In this document: positions 53,836 to 64,000 of the stretch, piece after piece
How positions within the stretch are numbered: position 1 is the stretch's first letter
How the letters are laid out: each line of letters opens with the position of its first letter
NCBI GenBank assembly: GCA_913020245.1
Contig: CAJWAD010000006.1
Span: forward strand, 1 to 64,000
Source: an uncultured Oleiphilus sp.
GTDB taxonomy: Bacteria > Pseudomonadota > Gammaproteobacteria > Pseudomonadales > Oleiphilaceae
Length of the DNA: 64,000 bases
Reading direction: 5' to 3'
Translations under genes and position numbers: made by a program
The notes under the pieces: generated by a model
What the model was told of the DNA's origin: nothing
Database searches by the model: none
The model's input: only the letters and a program-made list of their open reading frames with translations

Positions 53836-55866
53836 ATGACAAACCCCTTGTTAATGCCCTCTAAATTGCCTGCCTTTGATCAGATAAAAATCACCCAATT
53901 TAAACCCGCACTTCAGCAGCTTATGGCAGAGAATCGAGCTCTATTGAGCGAGTTATTAGCCGCAGACGTGCGTTCTTGGGGGACGTTTGCTCAACCGCTG
54001 GCGATTGCGGAAGAGAAATTGAGTCATGTTTGGTCGTTGATGTCGCACTACAAGGCAGTGCTTGATAGTGAGGAGCTTCGTGAACTTTATAAGCAAATGT
54101 CTGCAGAAATAACGGATTACCATACGCAGAGAGGTCAAAATAAAGAACTCTACCTTGCTTATCAATCGATTGCGGACAGTGCAGAGTACTCAGCGCTCAA
54201 TGAAGCGGCGCAAAAGAGCTTGCTTAATATTCTCCGTGATTTTCGCCTATCTGGTGTCGCCTTGCCGGACGATAAAAAAATAAGGCTGGCCAGTATTAAA
54301 AAAGAGTTGGTGACGCAGACAAATCAATTTGCAGAAAACGTGCTAGACGCCACACAAGCTTGGCGTAAGCATATCGTAAGCGAGCAGGATTTATTGGGAG
54401 TTCCTGACTCAGCGAAGCGCATGTTTGCCACAAAAGCGGTGGACAAAGAGCATGAGGGTGGCTGGTTGATAGACCTAGAAATGCCAAGTTATTTGCCGGT
54501 GATGACGTATGCCGAAAATCGCGATCTACGTGAAGAGATGTACCGGGCTTATTTAACGCGCGCCTCAGAGCAGGCGAGTGATAAGCAATGGGATAATTCT
54601 TCGGTGATCGAAAAGATCTTAAGGTTACGTAAAGAGATGGCAAGCCTATTAGGTTTCGATAATTTTTCTGATCTATCGCTTGAGAGAAAAATGGCGGAGA
54701 GTTCTGAGCAGGTCATGAGTTTTTTGACGCAGTTGGGAGAAAAGTCCAAAGCGCTAGCCCTTCAAGAAAAGGCACAATTAGCCAAGTTTGCGCGTGAGAA
54801 ATACGGTTACGACTCTATCGAAGCTTGGGATGTGTTGTTCTTAAGTGAGTCTCTTAAGCAGCAAAAATTTGAAGTTGAGGAAGAAAAGATTCGAGCTTAC
54901 TTTCCGCTCCCTAGGGTGCTTGACGGGCTGTTTGAGATTACTAAGCGTCTATTTGATGTCGATGTGTCGGAGCACAAAGACGCTAAAACGCCGCATCCCG
55001 ATACGAAGTGTTTTGCTTTGTCTCGACAAGGGGAGACGTTGGCGTATGTGTACATGGATTTTTATGCGCGAGAGGGTAAGCGGGGTGGTGCATGGGTAGG
55101 CTCGTGTCATCGCCGTTCGCATTTGCAGCGAGAACTGCGTTTGCCCATCGCATTTTTGGTTTGTAACTTTACGCCACCAGACAAAGACCGGCCAAGCCTA
55201 CTGACGCATCAGGAATTAACGACTCTTTTCCATGAATTCGGCCATGCTTTGCACTATTGCCTCACGACGATAGACCTGCCGGATGTTGCGGGCATTAGCG
55301 GTGTGCCCTGGGATGCAGTGGAGTTGCCAAGCCAGCTTATGGAAAATTGGTGCTGGGCAGGTGAAGGCTTAGCATTGATAAGTGGTCATTATGAGACGGG
55401 TGAGCGCTTACCAGACACCGATTTGCAGAAGCTTTTGCAGGTGAAAAACTACCATGCCGGCATGTTGATGGCGCGACAGTTGGAGTTTGCAAGTTTCGAT
55501 TTTATATTGCATCGCGATTACCGCGCGGGCGAAACAAAGATTGCCGAAATATTTAAGCAGGTGCGGGATCAATTCGCTGTGATTCAGCCTCCGAATTACG
55601 CTCGCTTTAGTCATGCCTTTACGCATATCTTCGCAGGGGGCTATGCGGCAGGTTACTACAGCTACAAATGGGCTGAGGTGCTTGCGGCGGATGCGTTTTC
55701 CGCATTTGAGGAAGAGGGTATTTTTAACGCTAAAACGGGTAAAAGATTTCGCAGTGAGCTGCTTGAATTGGGTGGGTCGCGCGACATATCCGTGATGTTT
55801 AAATCGTTTCGAGGTCGCGAGGCGCGGGTCGATGCGCTATTGGGGCAAATGGGTATAGAGGTATGA
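53836..55866 (+). CDS. prlC: Oligopeptidase A (M3 family zinc metallopeptidase)
   Basis: TTLFHEFGHALHYCLT (HExxH); SGVPWDAVELPSQLMENW. Confidence 0.97.
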   Translation: MTNPLLMPSKLPAFDQIKITQFKPALQQLMAENRALLSELLAADVRSWGTFAQPLAIAEEKLSHVWSLMSHYKAVLDSEELRELYKQMSAEITDYHTQRGQNKELYLAYQSIADSAEYSALNEAAQKSLLNILRDFRLSGVALPDDKKIRLASIKKELVTQTNQFAENVLDATQAWRKHIVSEQDLLGVPDSAKRMFATKAVDKEHEGGWLIDLEMPSYLPVMTYAENRDLREEMYRAYLTRASEQASDKQWDNSSVIEKILRLRKEMASLLGFDNFSDLSLERKMAESSEQVMSFLTQLGEKSKALALQEKAQLAKFAREKYGYDSIEAWDVLFLSESLKQQKFEVEEEKIRAYFPLPRVLDGLFEITKRLFDVDVSEHKDAKTPHPDTKCFALSRQGETLAYVYMDFYAREGKRGGAWVGSCHRRSHLQRELRLPIAFLVCNFTPPDKDRPSLLTHQELTTLFHEFGHALHYCLTTIDLPDVAGISGVPWDAVELPSQLMENWCWAGEGLALISGHYETGERLPDTDLQKLLQVKNYHAGMLMARQLEFASFDFILHRDYRAGETKIAEIFKQVRDQFAVIQPPNYARFSHAFTHIFAGGYAAGYYSYKWAEVLAADAFSAFEEEGIFNAKTGKRFRSELLELGGSRDISVMFKSFRGREARVDALLGQMGIEV

Positions 55867-56102
55867 CAACCAAACGATTTATTGCTGGGGCAGTCTGTCC
55901 GCGCTGTGGTGCGATGGATCGCCTAGTGAGTTACGACAATGAGGAGGGCCGTTTCAAGGAGTGTGTGGCGTGCGACTTTCTTGAGAAGCAAGTGGCCGCC
56001 GTGCAGGTAGATGAGCTGGATACGCGTGTGAATCAATACGAGGATGATCAAGCTGAAACAGAGGTTACCCTGGTTAAAATTATTGAGCCGCCGAAACCGT
56101 AG
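55863..56102 (+). CDS. yheV: YheV family putative zinc ribbon protein
   Basis: RFIAGAVCPRCGAMDRLVSYDNEEGRFKECVACDF; overlaps the prlC stop. Confidence 0.93.
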   Translation: MTTKRFIAGAVCPRCGAMDRLVSYDNEEGRFKECVACDFLEKQVAAVQVDELDTRVNQYEDDQAETEVTLVKIIEPPKP

Positions 56103-56298
56103 GATTCCCGTTAAACGTGCAAATTGTTCTCATTGATAAAAATTTGTAAGGATATTGTAAAAAAAGCATTGCGCCTCTTAAAATTTCACCGCTATACTCA
56201 ATCGAACCATAAAAATAGTAACTGTTACTTGAGCTTCTGCGAGTAGTGCAGTATAGAAGCCTCACAGCAACAACAATAAAAAATCTGTGGAGACCCGT

Positions 56299-57423
56299 AT
56301 GCGATCACGCCTAGGTTTAGGGGCGCTAAGTCTGCTGCTGTCTGCATTTTATGCAGCGGATGTTAGCGCAGAGTATGGAGTAAACATGACACGCGGGGTG
56401 ACTGATATTAGTCATTCCGTCTACGACCTGCACATGACGATCTTTTGGATCTGCGTGGCGATTGGCGTCGTAGTGTTTGGTGTAATGTTTTACTCAATCT
56501 TCAAACACCGCAAAAGCAAAGGTGCGGTGGCTTCAAACTTCCATGATAATACGACGGTCGAGATCCTTTGGACCATCGTGCCTGCAATTATATTGATTGT
56601 GATGGCTATCCCGGCAACAACGGTGCTAATCGACATGTACGATACTAGCGACGCCGATGTGGATATAAAAATCACAGGTTACCAGTGGAAATGGCGCTAC
56701 GAATATCTGGGGCAAGATGTTAACTTTTTCAGCAGTTTATCGACGCCAAAAGATGAAATATATAACGCCGCTCAAAAGAACGAAAATTACTTGTTAGAAG
56801 TGGACAACGCCCTTGTTGTGCCGATTAATAAGAAAATTCGCTTCCTCGTTACCGCCAATGACGTTATTCACTCCTGGTGGGTACCTGATTTTGCCGTAAA
56901 GAGAGATGCTATTCCTGGTTTTATTAATGAAAGTTGGACCCGAATAAACGAGCCTGGTATCTATCGAGGTCAATGTACGGAGTTGTGTGGTAAAGATCAT
57001 GGCTTTATGCCCGTCGTGGTCAGAGCAGTGGAACAGGCCGAATATGACGACTGGATAATTCAAAAGCAAGAGCAAGCAAAAGCGGCGGCTGCACTGGCGG
57101 CGCTTACGTTTACGCTTGAAGAGCAAATGCAGCGCGGCGAAGAGGTTTATCTTAAAACGTGTGCGGCTTGCCACCAACCCAATGGTGCAGGTATTCCGCC
57201 AGCATTCCCCGCATTAAAAGGGAGCGACATCGCGCTTAATGATATCCAAAAGCATATTGAAGTGGTGGTCGACGGGATAGCAGGGTCAGCGATGCAGGCA
57301 TACGGCGATCAACTTAGTGACGTAGACATTGCGGCAGTCGTAACCTATGAGCGGAACGCTTGGGGGAATGACACGGGTGAAAACATCTCTGCGGCAGACG
57401 TCGTTGATTACAGAAATAAATAG
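56299..57423 (+). CDS. coxB: Cytochrome c oxidase subunit II with C-terminal cytochrome c domain
   Basis: YQWKWRYEY; CuA motif CTELCGKDHGFM; heme c motif CAACH. Confidence 0.96.
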   Translation: MRSRLGLGALSLLLSAFYAADVSAEYGVNMTRGVTDISHSVYDLHMTIFWICVAIGVVVFGVMFYSIFKHRKSKGAVASNFHDNTTVEILWTIVPAIILIVMAIPATTVLIDMYDTSDADVDIKITGYQWKWRYEYLGQDVNFFSSLSTPKDEIYNAAQKNENYLLEVDNALVVPINKKIRFLVTANDVIHSWWVPDFAVKRDAIPGFINESWTRINEPGIYRGQCTELCGKDHGFMPVVVRAVEQAEYDDWIIQKQEQAKAAAALAALTFTLEEQMQRGEEVYLKTCAACHQPNGAGIPPAFPALKGSDIALNDIQKHIEVVVDGIAGSAMQAYGDQLSDVDIAAVVTYERNAWGNDTGENISAADVVDYRNK

Positions 57424-57431
57424 GAGGGCTT

Positions 57432-59021
57432 ATGAGCGCGGTATTAGACAACCCAATCCACGATGAGCATGAGCATCATGGTCCACCCAAGGGCATAGCC
57501 CGTTGGTTATTCACAACGAACCACAAAGATATTGGTTCGATGTACCTATGGTTTAGTTTTGCTATGTTTTTGATTGGCGGCTGTATGGCGTTGACCATAC
57601 GTGCCGAACTTTTTCAGCCAGGTTTGCAGTTGGTGGAGCCTGAATTCTTCAACCAAATGACGACCATGCATGGTTTGATCATGGTATTCGGGGCAGTAAT
57701 GCCTGCGTTTGTCGGTCTTGCCAATTGGCTGATTCCGATGATGGTCGGCGCACCGGATATGGCGTTGCCTCGGATGAATAACTGGAGCTTCTGGATATTG
57801 CCATTTGCGTTTGGTCTGCTGCTTAGCACCCTGTTTATGGAAGGCGGCGGCCCCAACTTTGGCTGGACTTTCTATGCGCCGTTATCGACGACGTACGCAC
57901 CAGATACCGTAACCTATTTTATTTTCGGTGTGCATATGATGGGCATTTCCTCGATTATGGGGGCGATTAATGTGGTCGCAACGATCTTGAATATGCGAGC
58001 GCCCGGTATGACACTGATGAAAATGCCGCTATTCGTTTGGACTTGGTTGATTACGGCCTTCTTGTTGATTGCGGTGATGCCGGTGCTTGCGGGCGTGGTA
58101 ACCATGATGCTGATGGACGTTCACTTTGGCACGTCGTTCTTTGATGCCGCCGGTGGTGGGGATCCGGTATTGTTTCAGCACGTGTTTTGGTTCTTTGGCC
58201 ACCCCGAAGTATATATCATGATATTACCTGCCTTTGGTGTGGTTTCGCAGATTATACCAACGTTTAGTCGCAAGCCCTTATTCGGTTACCATTCGATGGT
58301 ATATGCCGTTGCGTCCATCGCCATTTTGTCTTTTATCGTTTGGGCGCATCATATGTTTACCGTCGGTATGCCATTGTTCGGTGAGCTCTTCTTTATGTAT
58401 GCAACCATGTTAATCGCGGTGCCGACAGGCGTGAAAGTGTTTAACTGGGTAACGACGATGTTCCGAGGTTCATTAACCTTTGAAGCACCGATGCTGTTCT
58501 CTATTGCGTTCGTCATTTTATTCACAATTGGCGGTTTTTCAGGTTTGATGCTGGCGATCGCGCCGTCCGATTTCCAATACCATGATACGTATTTCGTCGT
58601 CGCGCACTTTCACTATGTGCTGGTGCCTGGTGCAATCTTTGGTATTTTTGCTGCGGTGTATTATTGGTTGCCGAAGTGGTGTGGCAATATGTATAGCGAA
58701 ACGCTGGCGAAATGGCACTTTTGGATGTCATTTGTGGGAATGAATCTCGCGTTTTTCCCCATGCACTTTTTGGGATTGGCCGGTATGCCGCGCCGTATTC
58801 CAGACTATGCCTTGCAGTTCGCTGACTTCAACAGTATTTCGTCGGTCGGGGCGTTTACCTTTGGCGCCACACAGCTCTTGTTTTTGTATTTAGTGATTCA
58901 GGCGATCCGAAGTGGCAAGCCCGCGACAGATCAAGTTTGGGAAGGTGCTGAAGGCTTAGAGTGGACAATTCCATCTCCCGCGCCTTACCACACCTTTTCG
59001 ACCCCGCCAGAAATTAAGTAG
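57432..59021 (+). CDS. coxA: Cytochrome c oxidase subunit I
   Basis: TTNHKDIGSMYLWFSF; MTTMHGLIMVFGAVMPAF; FWFFGHPEVYIMILPAFG; HDTYFVVAHFHYVL. Confidence 0.98.
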   Translation: MSAVLDNPIHDEHEHHGPPKGIARWLFTTNHKDIGSMYLWFSFAMFLIGGCMALTIRAELFQPGLQLVEPEFFNQMTTMHGLIMVFGAVMPAFVGLANWLIPMMVGAPDMALPRMNNWSFWILPFAFGLLLSTLFMEGGGPNFGWTFYAPLSTTYAPDTVTYFIFGVHMMGISSIMGAINVVATILNMRAPGMTLMKMPLFVWTWLITAFLLIAVMPVLAGVVTMMLMDVHFGTSFFDAAGGGDPVLFQHVFWFFGHPEVYIMILPAFGVVSQIIPTFSRKPLFGYHSMVYAVASIAILSFIVWAHHMFTVGMPLFGELFFMYATMLIAVPTGVKVFNWVTTMFRGSLTFEAPMLFSIAFVILFTIGGFSGLMLAIAPSDFQYHDTYFVVAHFHYVLVPGAIFGIFAAVYYWLPKWCGNMYSETLAKWHFWMSFVGMNLAFFPMHFLGLAGMPRRIPDYALQFADFNSISSVGAFTFGATQLLFLYLVIQAIRSGKPATDQVWEGAEGLEWTIPSPAPYHTFSTPPEIK

Positions 59022-59037
59022 AGTGAGTTGAGGGTTA

Positions 59038-59616
59038 ATGGGACATCAAGGGCAGAATCGACGGACTATTGCTAAATCAGTGATTGCGGTGGTCGCAATG
59101 TTTGGTTTCGGTTTTGCTTTGGTGCCCTTGTATGACGTTTTTTGCGAAGTGACAGGATTAAACGGGAAAACGCGAGGGCAGTACTCGGAAGCGGAAGCGG
59201 GAAAGCAACAGGTTGACGAAAGTCGTCGTGTTCGCGTGCAGTTTATCGCCAACAATAACGAAAGTATGCCTTGGGAATTTCGCCCAGTTGAATTTCAAAT
59301 TAAGGTACATCCCGGTGCGATGGCTGAGGTGAACTATTACGCTAAGAACCCAACAAGCAAGCGAATGATTGCCCAAGCTGTACCCAGTTTGTCCCCGTCC
59401 GAGGGAACCGGCTACTTTCATAAAACTGAATGTTTCTGTTTTACGTCGCAGACTTTGGAGCCGGGTGAAGAAGTGCTAATGCCGCTGAGATTCGTGGTGG
59501 ATCAAGCATTACCTGATCATTTAAGCACCTTGACATTGTCCTACACATTGTTTGATCAGACCGAGGCTTTGTTAGATGTTGAAACAGAAAATAAAAATGA
59601 GTTAGCGGTGCGTTAA
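59038..59616 (+). CDS. ctaG: Cytochrome c oxidase assembly protein CtaG/Cox11
   Basis: FGFALVPLYDVFCEVTGLNGKT; KTECFCFTSQTLEPGEEVLMPLRFVVD. Confidence 0.96.
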   Translation: MGHQGQNRRTIAKSVIAVVAMFGFGFALVPLYDVFCEVTGLNGKTRGQYSEAEAGKQQVDESRRVRVQFIANNNESMPWEFRPVEFQIKVHPGAMAEVNYYAKNPTSKRMIAQAVPSLSPSEGTGYFHKTECFCFTSQTLEPGEEVLMPLRFVVDQALPDHLSTLTLSYTLFDQTEALLDVETENKNELAVR

Positions 59617-59680
59617 AAATAAGAAATAGACGAACGCAAACGATAATGCGCATCGTCTAACCATAAAGGAGTTTAAAATA

Positions 59681-60571
59681 ATGAGTGCAGAATCGAGTTA
59701 TTATGTCCCCGCCCAGAGCCGTTGGCCTATCATTGCCTCCATTGGGTTATTCATGACGGCAGTGGGTGCGGCCAACATAATTAACGCAGGCTCAGCCAAT
59801 GAAAGTACTGGGATGTCTTGGTTGGTGTTTCTCACCGGTGCTTTCATGATGGCCTATATGCTGTTTGGCTGGTTTGGTCATGTGATCAGTGAGAGTAGGG
59901 AGGGCTTGTATAGTGCTCAAATGGATCGTTCGTTCCGATGGGGTATGAGCTGGTTTATCTTCTCAGAGGTGATGTTCTTTGCCGCGTTTTTTGGTGCGTT
60001 GTTTTATGTTCGTGTCTTATCCGTGCCATGGCTGGGCGGTGAAGGTGCAAATGCCTCGACAGGTGAGTTGCTTTGGCCTGGTTTTGAAGCGACATGGCCA
60101 TTAATGGCGAATCCAAATCCAGAGCTCTACCCTGGCCCAAAAGCCTTAATTGATCCATGGCATTTACCTTTACTGAATACGGTATTGTTAGTCGCGTCTA
60201 GTGTCACCGTAACGTTTGCCCATCACGCGCTGAAAGAGGGCAAACGCAACGCATTGAAAATGTGGTTAATCGCGACAATCGTGCTGGGTTGTGTGTTTTT
60301 GTTTTTTCAAGGTGAAGAGTATGTTGAAGCATATAATGACTTAGATTTGACGCTGGAGTCAGGTATTTATGGTACGACGTTCTTTCTACTGACGGGCTTT
60401 CATGGTGCGCATGTTACCTTAGGCACGTTAATGTTAATTATTATGTATTTCCGCATTCGAAAAGGGCACTTTGACAAAGACAACCACTTCGCTTTTGAGG
60501 CAACTAGCTGGTATTGGCATTTCGTTGATGTAGTGTGGTTGGGCTTGTTTTTTATGGTCTACATCCTTTAA
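59681..60571 (+). CDS. coxC: Cytochrome c oxidase subunit III
   Basis: MSWFIFSEVMFFAAFFGALFYVR; FFLLTGFHGAHVTLGTLML; FEATSWYWHFVDVVWLGLFFMVYI. Confidence 0.97.
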   Translation: MSAESSYYVPAQSRWPIIASIGLFMTAVGAANIINAGSANESTGMSWLVFLTGAFMMAYMLFGWFGHVISESREGLYSAQMDRSFRWGMSWFIFSEVMFFAAFFGALFYVRVLSVPWLGGEGANASTGELLWPGFEATWPLMANPNPELYPGPKALIDPWHLPLLNTVLLVASSVTVTFAHHALKEGKRNALKMWLIATIVLGCVFLFFQGEEYVEAYNDLDLTLESGIYGTTFFLLTGFHGAHVTLGTLMLIIMYFRIRKGHFDKDNHFAFEATSWYWHFVDVVWLGLFFMVYIL

Positions 60572-60641
60572 CTCAACCTGAGATACGACGTCGAAGCAGC
60601 GCTGAAAATTGCTATAAAGACTTAACTCGACGTCCGGCGCT

Positions 60642-60848
60642 CTATACAGGCGAGGCATTAAGTTCGATTTCGCCCGTGTAAAGCGCAATAGCAACGAGCA
60701 AAACGATGAGTGCGGCAAGGGAAACACGCACGGCGAGCGAGTAGACAAGGCGTTTTGATTTTCCATCGTCTTTGACTAAAAAGACCAGTCCTGAGAAAAG
60801 GCTGATGACGACGCCGATGAGTAATAAGCCGATGATAACTTTGAGCAT
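60642..60848 (-). CDS. Twin-transmembrane protein (DUF2909-like)
   Basis: MLKVIIGLLLIGVVISLFSGLVFLVKDDGKSKRLVYSLAVRVSLAALIVLLVAI; opposite strand between coxC and surf1. Confidence 0.82.
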   Translation of the reverse strand: MLKVIIGLLLIGVVISLFSGLVFLVKDDGKSKRLVYSLAVRVSLAALIVLLVAIALYTGEIELNASPV

Positions 60849-60958
60849 GGTATGTCCTCTTCGTTTTTACCGAGTGTAGCGACAACAAGGTTAAAGAGTA
60901 AAGGGTGTTCTTGAGCTAGGTGAAAGCAAGTCGACTAAAATAGAAGTAGGCAGTCGTA

Positions 60959-61729
60959 GTGTTGGAAGAAGTGCATCAAACACAGAAAGCAAGTTCTAAA
61001 GTTTTACTGAAGATTGGTTTATTTTGTCTCATTTTTTTGCCCCTCACCTTATTCTTGGGCTTCTGGCAGTTGGATCGGGCTGACTACAAAGCGCAAATGT
61101 TGGCAGATCAGCAAGGTCGGTCTGCGTTACCTGCGCAAGCATTATCTGAGCTTTCCGCAGGCGAACTTCAGAATTTTCGTCCGGTGATTATATCGGGTCA
61201 ATATGAGCAAGAGAGCTTCTTGCTCGATAATAAAATCTACCAAGGCAAGGTGGGTTATGAGCTGTTGAGTCGCTTCAGTACGGAGGATGGGCGACAGGTG
61301 TTAGTAAACCGAGGCTGGTTGCCTGCACCAAAATACCGCTCAGAAGCGCCGCGACTGCACGGAAGACCCGGCGAACAGCCAATCAGTTTAGAAGGCTTTT
61401 TTTATGTAAGTGATGGAGAGATACCATTGCTTGACGAGTACACGGCTGAAAGCTTCGCGAATAACCCATGGCCGAGACGTATCCCGACGTTGGCTTGGTC
61501 CGAACTGAGCCGCTATTTGCCTCAAGCATTGAACTGGCAGAAAGAATTTAGATTGGCAAATTCGGAGCAGCCCGGCGCTTACCGTATCGATTGGAAAACT
61601 GCCGAGGTGGGCCCTGAAAAACATTTAGCTTACGCATGGCAATGGTTTGCGATGAGTGCTGCACTCATTATTTTGACGGCCGTTGCGTCATATAAACTTG
61701 TCGAACGAGACGAACACGCAGAAAAGTAG
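60959..61729 (+). CDS. SURF1 family cytochrome oxidase biogenesis protein
   Basis: LFLGFWQLDRADYKAQML; SGQYEQESFLLDNKIYQGKVGYELLSRF; VNRGWLP. Confidence 0.93.
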   Translation: MLEEVHQTQKASSKVLLKIGLFCLIFLPLTLFLGFWQLDRADYKAQMLADQQGRSALPAQALSELSAGELQNFRPVIISGQYEQESFLLDNKIYQGKVGYELLSRFSTEDGRQVLVNRGWLPAPKYRSEAPRLHGRPGEQPISLEGFFYVSDGEIPLLDEYTAESFANNPWPRRIPTLAWSELSRYLPQALNWQKEFRLANSEQPGAYRIDWKTAEVGPEKHLAYAWQWFAMSAALIILTAVASYKLVERDEHAEK

Positions 61730-61736
61730 GTATACA

Positions 61737-62390
61737 GTGACAGAGGCGATGAATACCCCGAAGCAACCGGATCGGAATGATCCAAACGTTATTCGTAAGA
61801 ATCAATTTAAATTGCTGGGCATTTTTGCGATCGCGGTGGTGCCGGTGATCTTTGCGTTTACGATGTATTTTGGTGGGATGGCGATCCCTAGTTCGAAGAC
61901 GAATAAAGGAAATTTAGTGCTGCCGCCCATCCCTCTATCCGTGCTGGGTTACGCGGCAGATGGAGATGGTGTCTACGTGCAAACGGATAACAAGTGGGTA
62001 TTGTTATTATTAGGCAACGGAAGCTGTGAATTGGCTTGTAAAGATCTCTTGCATACAGTCAGGCAGGTAAATATTTCGATGGGCCGAGAGATGGAGCGTG
62101 TCGCACGAGCGATAACTTTGTCGGCGTCTGATGCCCAGCAGGCGGAAGTGCTAGAAACTTATCCGAATATTCAACTTTGGTCTAGCGTCATAGACCAAGA
62201 AAGTTTCTCGCAACAAGCTGCCGAGAGAGGTGCTGTGGTTGTAAATGCGGAGGTAGATGCGACAGAATCCTGGCAGCTTTGGCTTGTCGATCCACTTGGG
62301 AATATGGTTCTGCAGTACGACGCTTCACATACGGGTTATGACATGATTGCCGATTTAAAACGTTTGCTGAAGCTGTCTAACATTGGTTAG
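61737..62390 (+). CDS. Membrane-anchored protein in the cox cluster, putative oxidase biogenesis factor; start GTG 61737 or ATG 61749
   Basis: Single TM near the N-terminus; NKWVLLLLGNGSCELACKDLLHTVRQ; position between surf1 and ctaA. Confidence 0.8.
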   Translation: MTEAMNTPKQPDRNDPNVIRKNQFKLLGIFAIAVVPVIFAFTMYFGGMAIPSSKTNKGNLVLPPIPLSVLGYAADGDGVYVQTDNKWVLLLLGNGSCELACKDLLHTVRQVNISMGREMERVARAITLSASDAQQAEVLETYPNIQLWSSVIDQESFSQQAAERGAVVVNAEVDATESWQLWLVDPLGNMVLQYDASHTGYDMIADLKRLLKLSNIG

Positions 62391-62414
62391 AGCTTTGAAG
62401 GGGGAGCATTTAGA

Positions 62415-63503
62415 ATGAAAAGCAAGAATTCTGACGTGCCGCTAAGAAAGCGTATTGCTTGGGCAGCGCTTGCTGCAACGGGGTTGGCGGCTGTGGTCGT
62501 AATGCTAGGGGCATGGACGCGTTTGGTCGATGCAGGGCTTGGTTGTCCTGATTGGCCCGGCTGTTATGGGTTTATTGGCGTACCAATGACGGCGCAAGAT
62601 ATTGCAATTGCAGAGGCGCGTTTTCCAGAGGCTCCAGTTGAAGTAGATAAAGGCTGGCCGGAGATGATTCATCGTTATTTTGCAACGTCCTTAGGCTTCG
62701 TAATTCTTTGTTTGTCGGTTTATACGTTCTGGTCATCGCGGCGTTCAGTAGCCGCTCAGCCAAAATCTTCTGCTCAGCCATCAGTGCTTAACGGCATACC
62801 GAAGTTGCACATAGCAGGCTTGTTGGTGCTTGTGATTTGTCAGGGTTTATTTGGTATGTGGACGGTGACCCTAAAACTTTGGCCTCAAGTTGTGTCGATT
62901 CATTTACTAGGTGGGTTCGCAACGCTCTCTTTATTGTTTTTATTATTCTTGCGCACGCGTGCGCATGAACCCCTATCTTTTGATATCGGTTCGTCGGCGC
63001 TTGCACATATGAAACGTCTCGCGGTGCTGGCATTAATCCTTACGGTGATTCAAATCTTCTTGGGTGCGTGGACCGCCTCGAACTACGCAGCGTTGGCTTG
63101 TGGTGACGAACTGCCTACTTGCCAAGGCGCTTACTGGCCCGAAATGAATTTTGCGCAGGGCTTTGATTTATTCCAAAGTATTGGTCCAAATTACTTGGGT
63201 GGCCTACTCGATAACGAAAGTCGCGTTGCTATTCAGGTATCGCACCGTATCGGAGCGCTGTTATTGACTGCTTACTTCATCTATATGTTTTTCAGTTTAA
63301 GAAAATTATTGAATCACCGGGTGTTGAAACAAGCTGTATTGGCTGTTTTCATTGTTTTGGTTGTTCAAATTGCTTTAGGGTTAAGCAATGTGATTTGGTT
63401 AATACCTTTGTCGATTGCAGTTGCGCATAATGCGGTCGGCGCTTTATTGTTATTAAGCCTCGTAAACCTCAATTATCAACTTAGTCGGATCAAACAAAAA
63501 TAA
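62415..63503 (+). CDS. ctaA: Heme A synthase (COX15/CtaA)
   Basis: LGAWTRLVDAGLGCPDWPGCYG; PEMIHRYFATSLG; QVSHRIGALLL. Confidence 0.96.
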   Translation: MKSKNSDVPLRKRIAWAALAATGLAAVVVMLGAWTRLVDAGLGCPDWPGCYGFIGVPMTAQDIAIAEARFPEAPVEVDKGWPEMIHRYFATSLGFVILCLSVYTFWSSRRSVAAQPKSSAQPSVLNGIPKLHIAGLLVLVICQGLFGMWTVTLKLWPQVVSIHLLGGFATLSLLFLLFLRTRAHEPLSFDIGSSALAHMKRLAVLALILTVIQIFLGAWTASNYAALACGDELPTCQGAYWPEMNFAQGFDLFQSIGPNYLGGLLDNESRVAIQVSHRIGALLLTAYFIYMFFSLRKLLNHRVLKQAVLAVFIVLVVQIALGLSNVIWLIPLSIAVAHNAVGALLLLSLVNLNYQLSRIKQK

Positions 63504-63516
63504 AGTGGACTAACGT

Positions 63517-64000
63517 ATGAAGACAAATGCAGTAGGCGTCGCTGCCTCAGCGAGTTGGAAAGATTATTTAGAACTTTGTAAGCCAAAAGTTGTGGCGCTT
63601 ATGTTATTGACGTCGGTGATTGGCATGCTGCTGGCGACGTATAGCCTTCCGTCATGGGATGTACTCATCTTAGGTAATCTCGGGATAGGCTTAATGGCAG
63701 GCTCCGCCGCGGCGATTAACCATATTGTGGACAGACGTATTGACATTCACATGGCGCGCACACGCAACCGTCCAATCGCACAGGGTAAAGTGGATGCGTA
63801 TTCAGCCTTGGCCTTTGCCATTATTATTGGTGTGTTGGGCATGGCCATATTGATGGTGTATATCAACAGCTTAACGGCGTGGTTAACCCTTGCATCTCTT
63901 ATTGGGTATGCATTGATTTATACGCTTTACTTAAAGCGTGCAACACCACAAAACATTGTGATTGGCGGCTTAGCTGGTGCCGCACCGCCTCTGTTAGGTT
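63517..64000 (+). CDS. cyoE: Protoheme IX farnesyltransferase, 5' part (truncated by the window end)
   Basis: [51 protein letters not shown]; not in the ORF track because it runs off the edge. Confidence 0.96.
   Translation, partial: MKTNAVGVAASASWKDYLELCKPKVVALMLLTSVIGMLLATYSLPSWDVLILGNLGIGLMAGSAAAINHIVDRRIDIHMARTRNRPIAQGKVDAYSALAFAIIIGVLGMAILMVYINSLTAWLTLASLIGYALIYTLYLKRATPQNIVIGGLAGAAPPLLG

Noticed and set aside
55863-55866. 4-bp overlap between prlC and yheV (ATGA), possible frameshift fusion
   Set aside because: Ordinary translational coupling; both proteins are complete and the pair is common

Overview
The window is a gammaproteobacterial chromosome segment made up almost entirely of core genome. 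I found no prophage, transposase, CRISPR array, rRNA/tRNA gene or recognisable defence island. Left to right: the 3' end of an Amt ammonium transporter; two tandem LuxR-type regulators; a large chemoreceptor; an alpha/beta hydrolase divergent from an AraC-type regulator; a TlpA-like thioredoxin; a histidine phosphatase; ppnP; cinA; proC; yggS; pilT-pilU; an ~850 bp mostly non-coding stretch with a SutA-like small protein at its end; a membrane protein; a VTT-domain/flavin disulfide reductase fusion; hemB; a DUF4344-like protein; rnfABCDGE; metG; mrp; dcd; metY-type sulfhydrylase; a DUF416 (YjaG) protein; TraB/GumN; an orphan TAXI binding protein; glyQS; ytoQ; def-fmt-rsmB-trkA-trkH divergent from lysM-dprA-tsaC-hemF-aroE; motA/motB (pomAB-like); a PA4642-family protein; gamma-carbonic anhydrase; prlC-yheV; and coxB-coxA-ctaG-coxC-surf1-ctaA-cyoE. 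The gene sets resemble the oriC-proximal neighbourhoods of Pseudomonas. The most interesting unexplained signals are: (i) an orphan minus-strand terminator plus a TATAAT box in the pilU downstream gap, suggesting an undescribed small RNA; (ii) a 20-bp perfect palindrome just upstream of the 15971 membrane protein; (iii) a membrane-reductase fusion in which Tyr replaces the usual catalytic His; (iv) a DUF4344-like protein with a degenerate HExxH; and (v) an uncharacterised 190-aa protein with AP2-like spacing. Family assignments come from reading the translated sequences; no database search was run.
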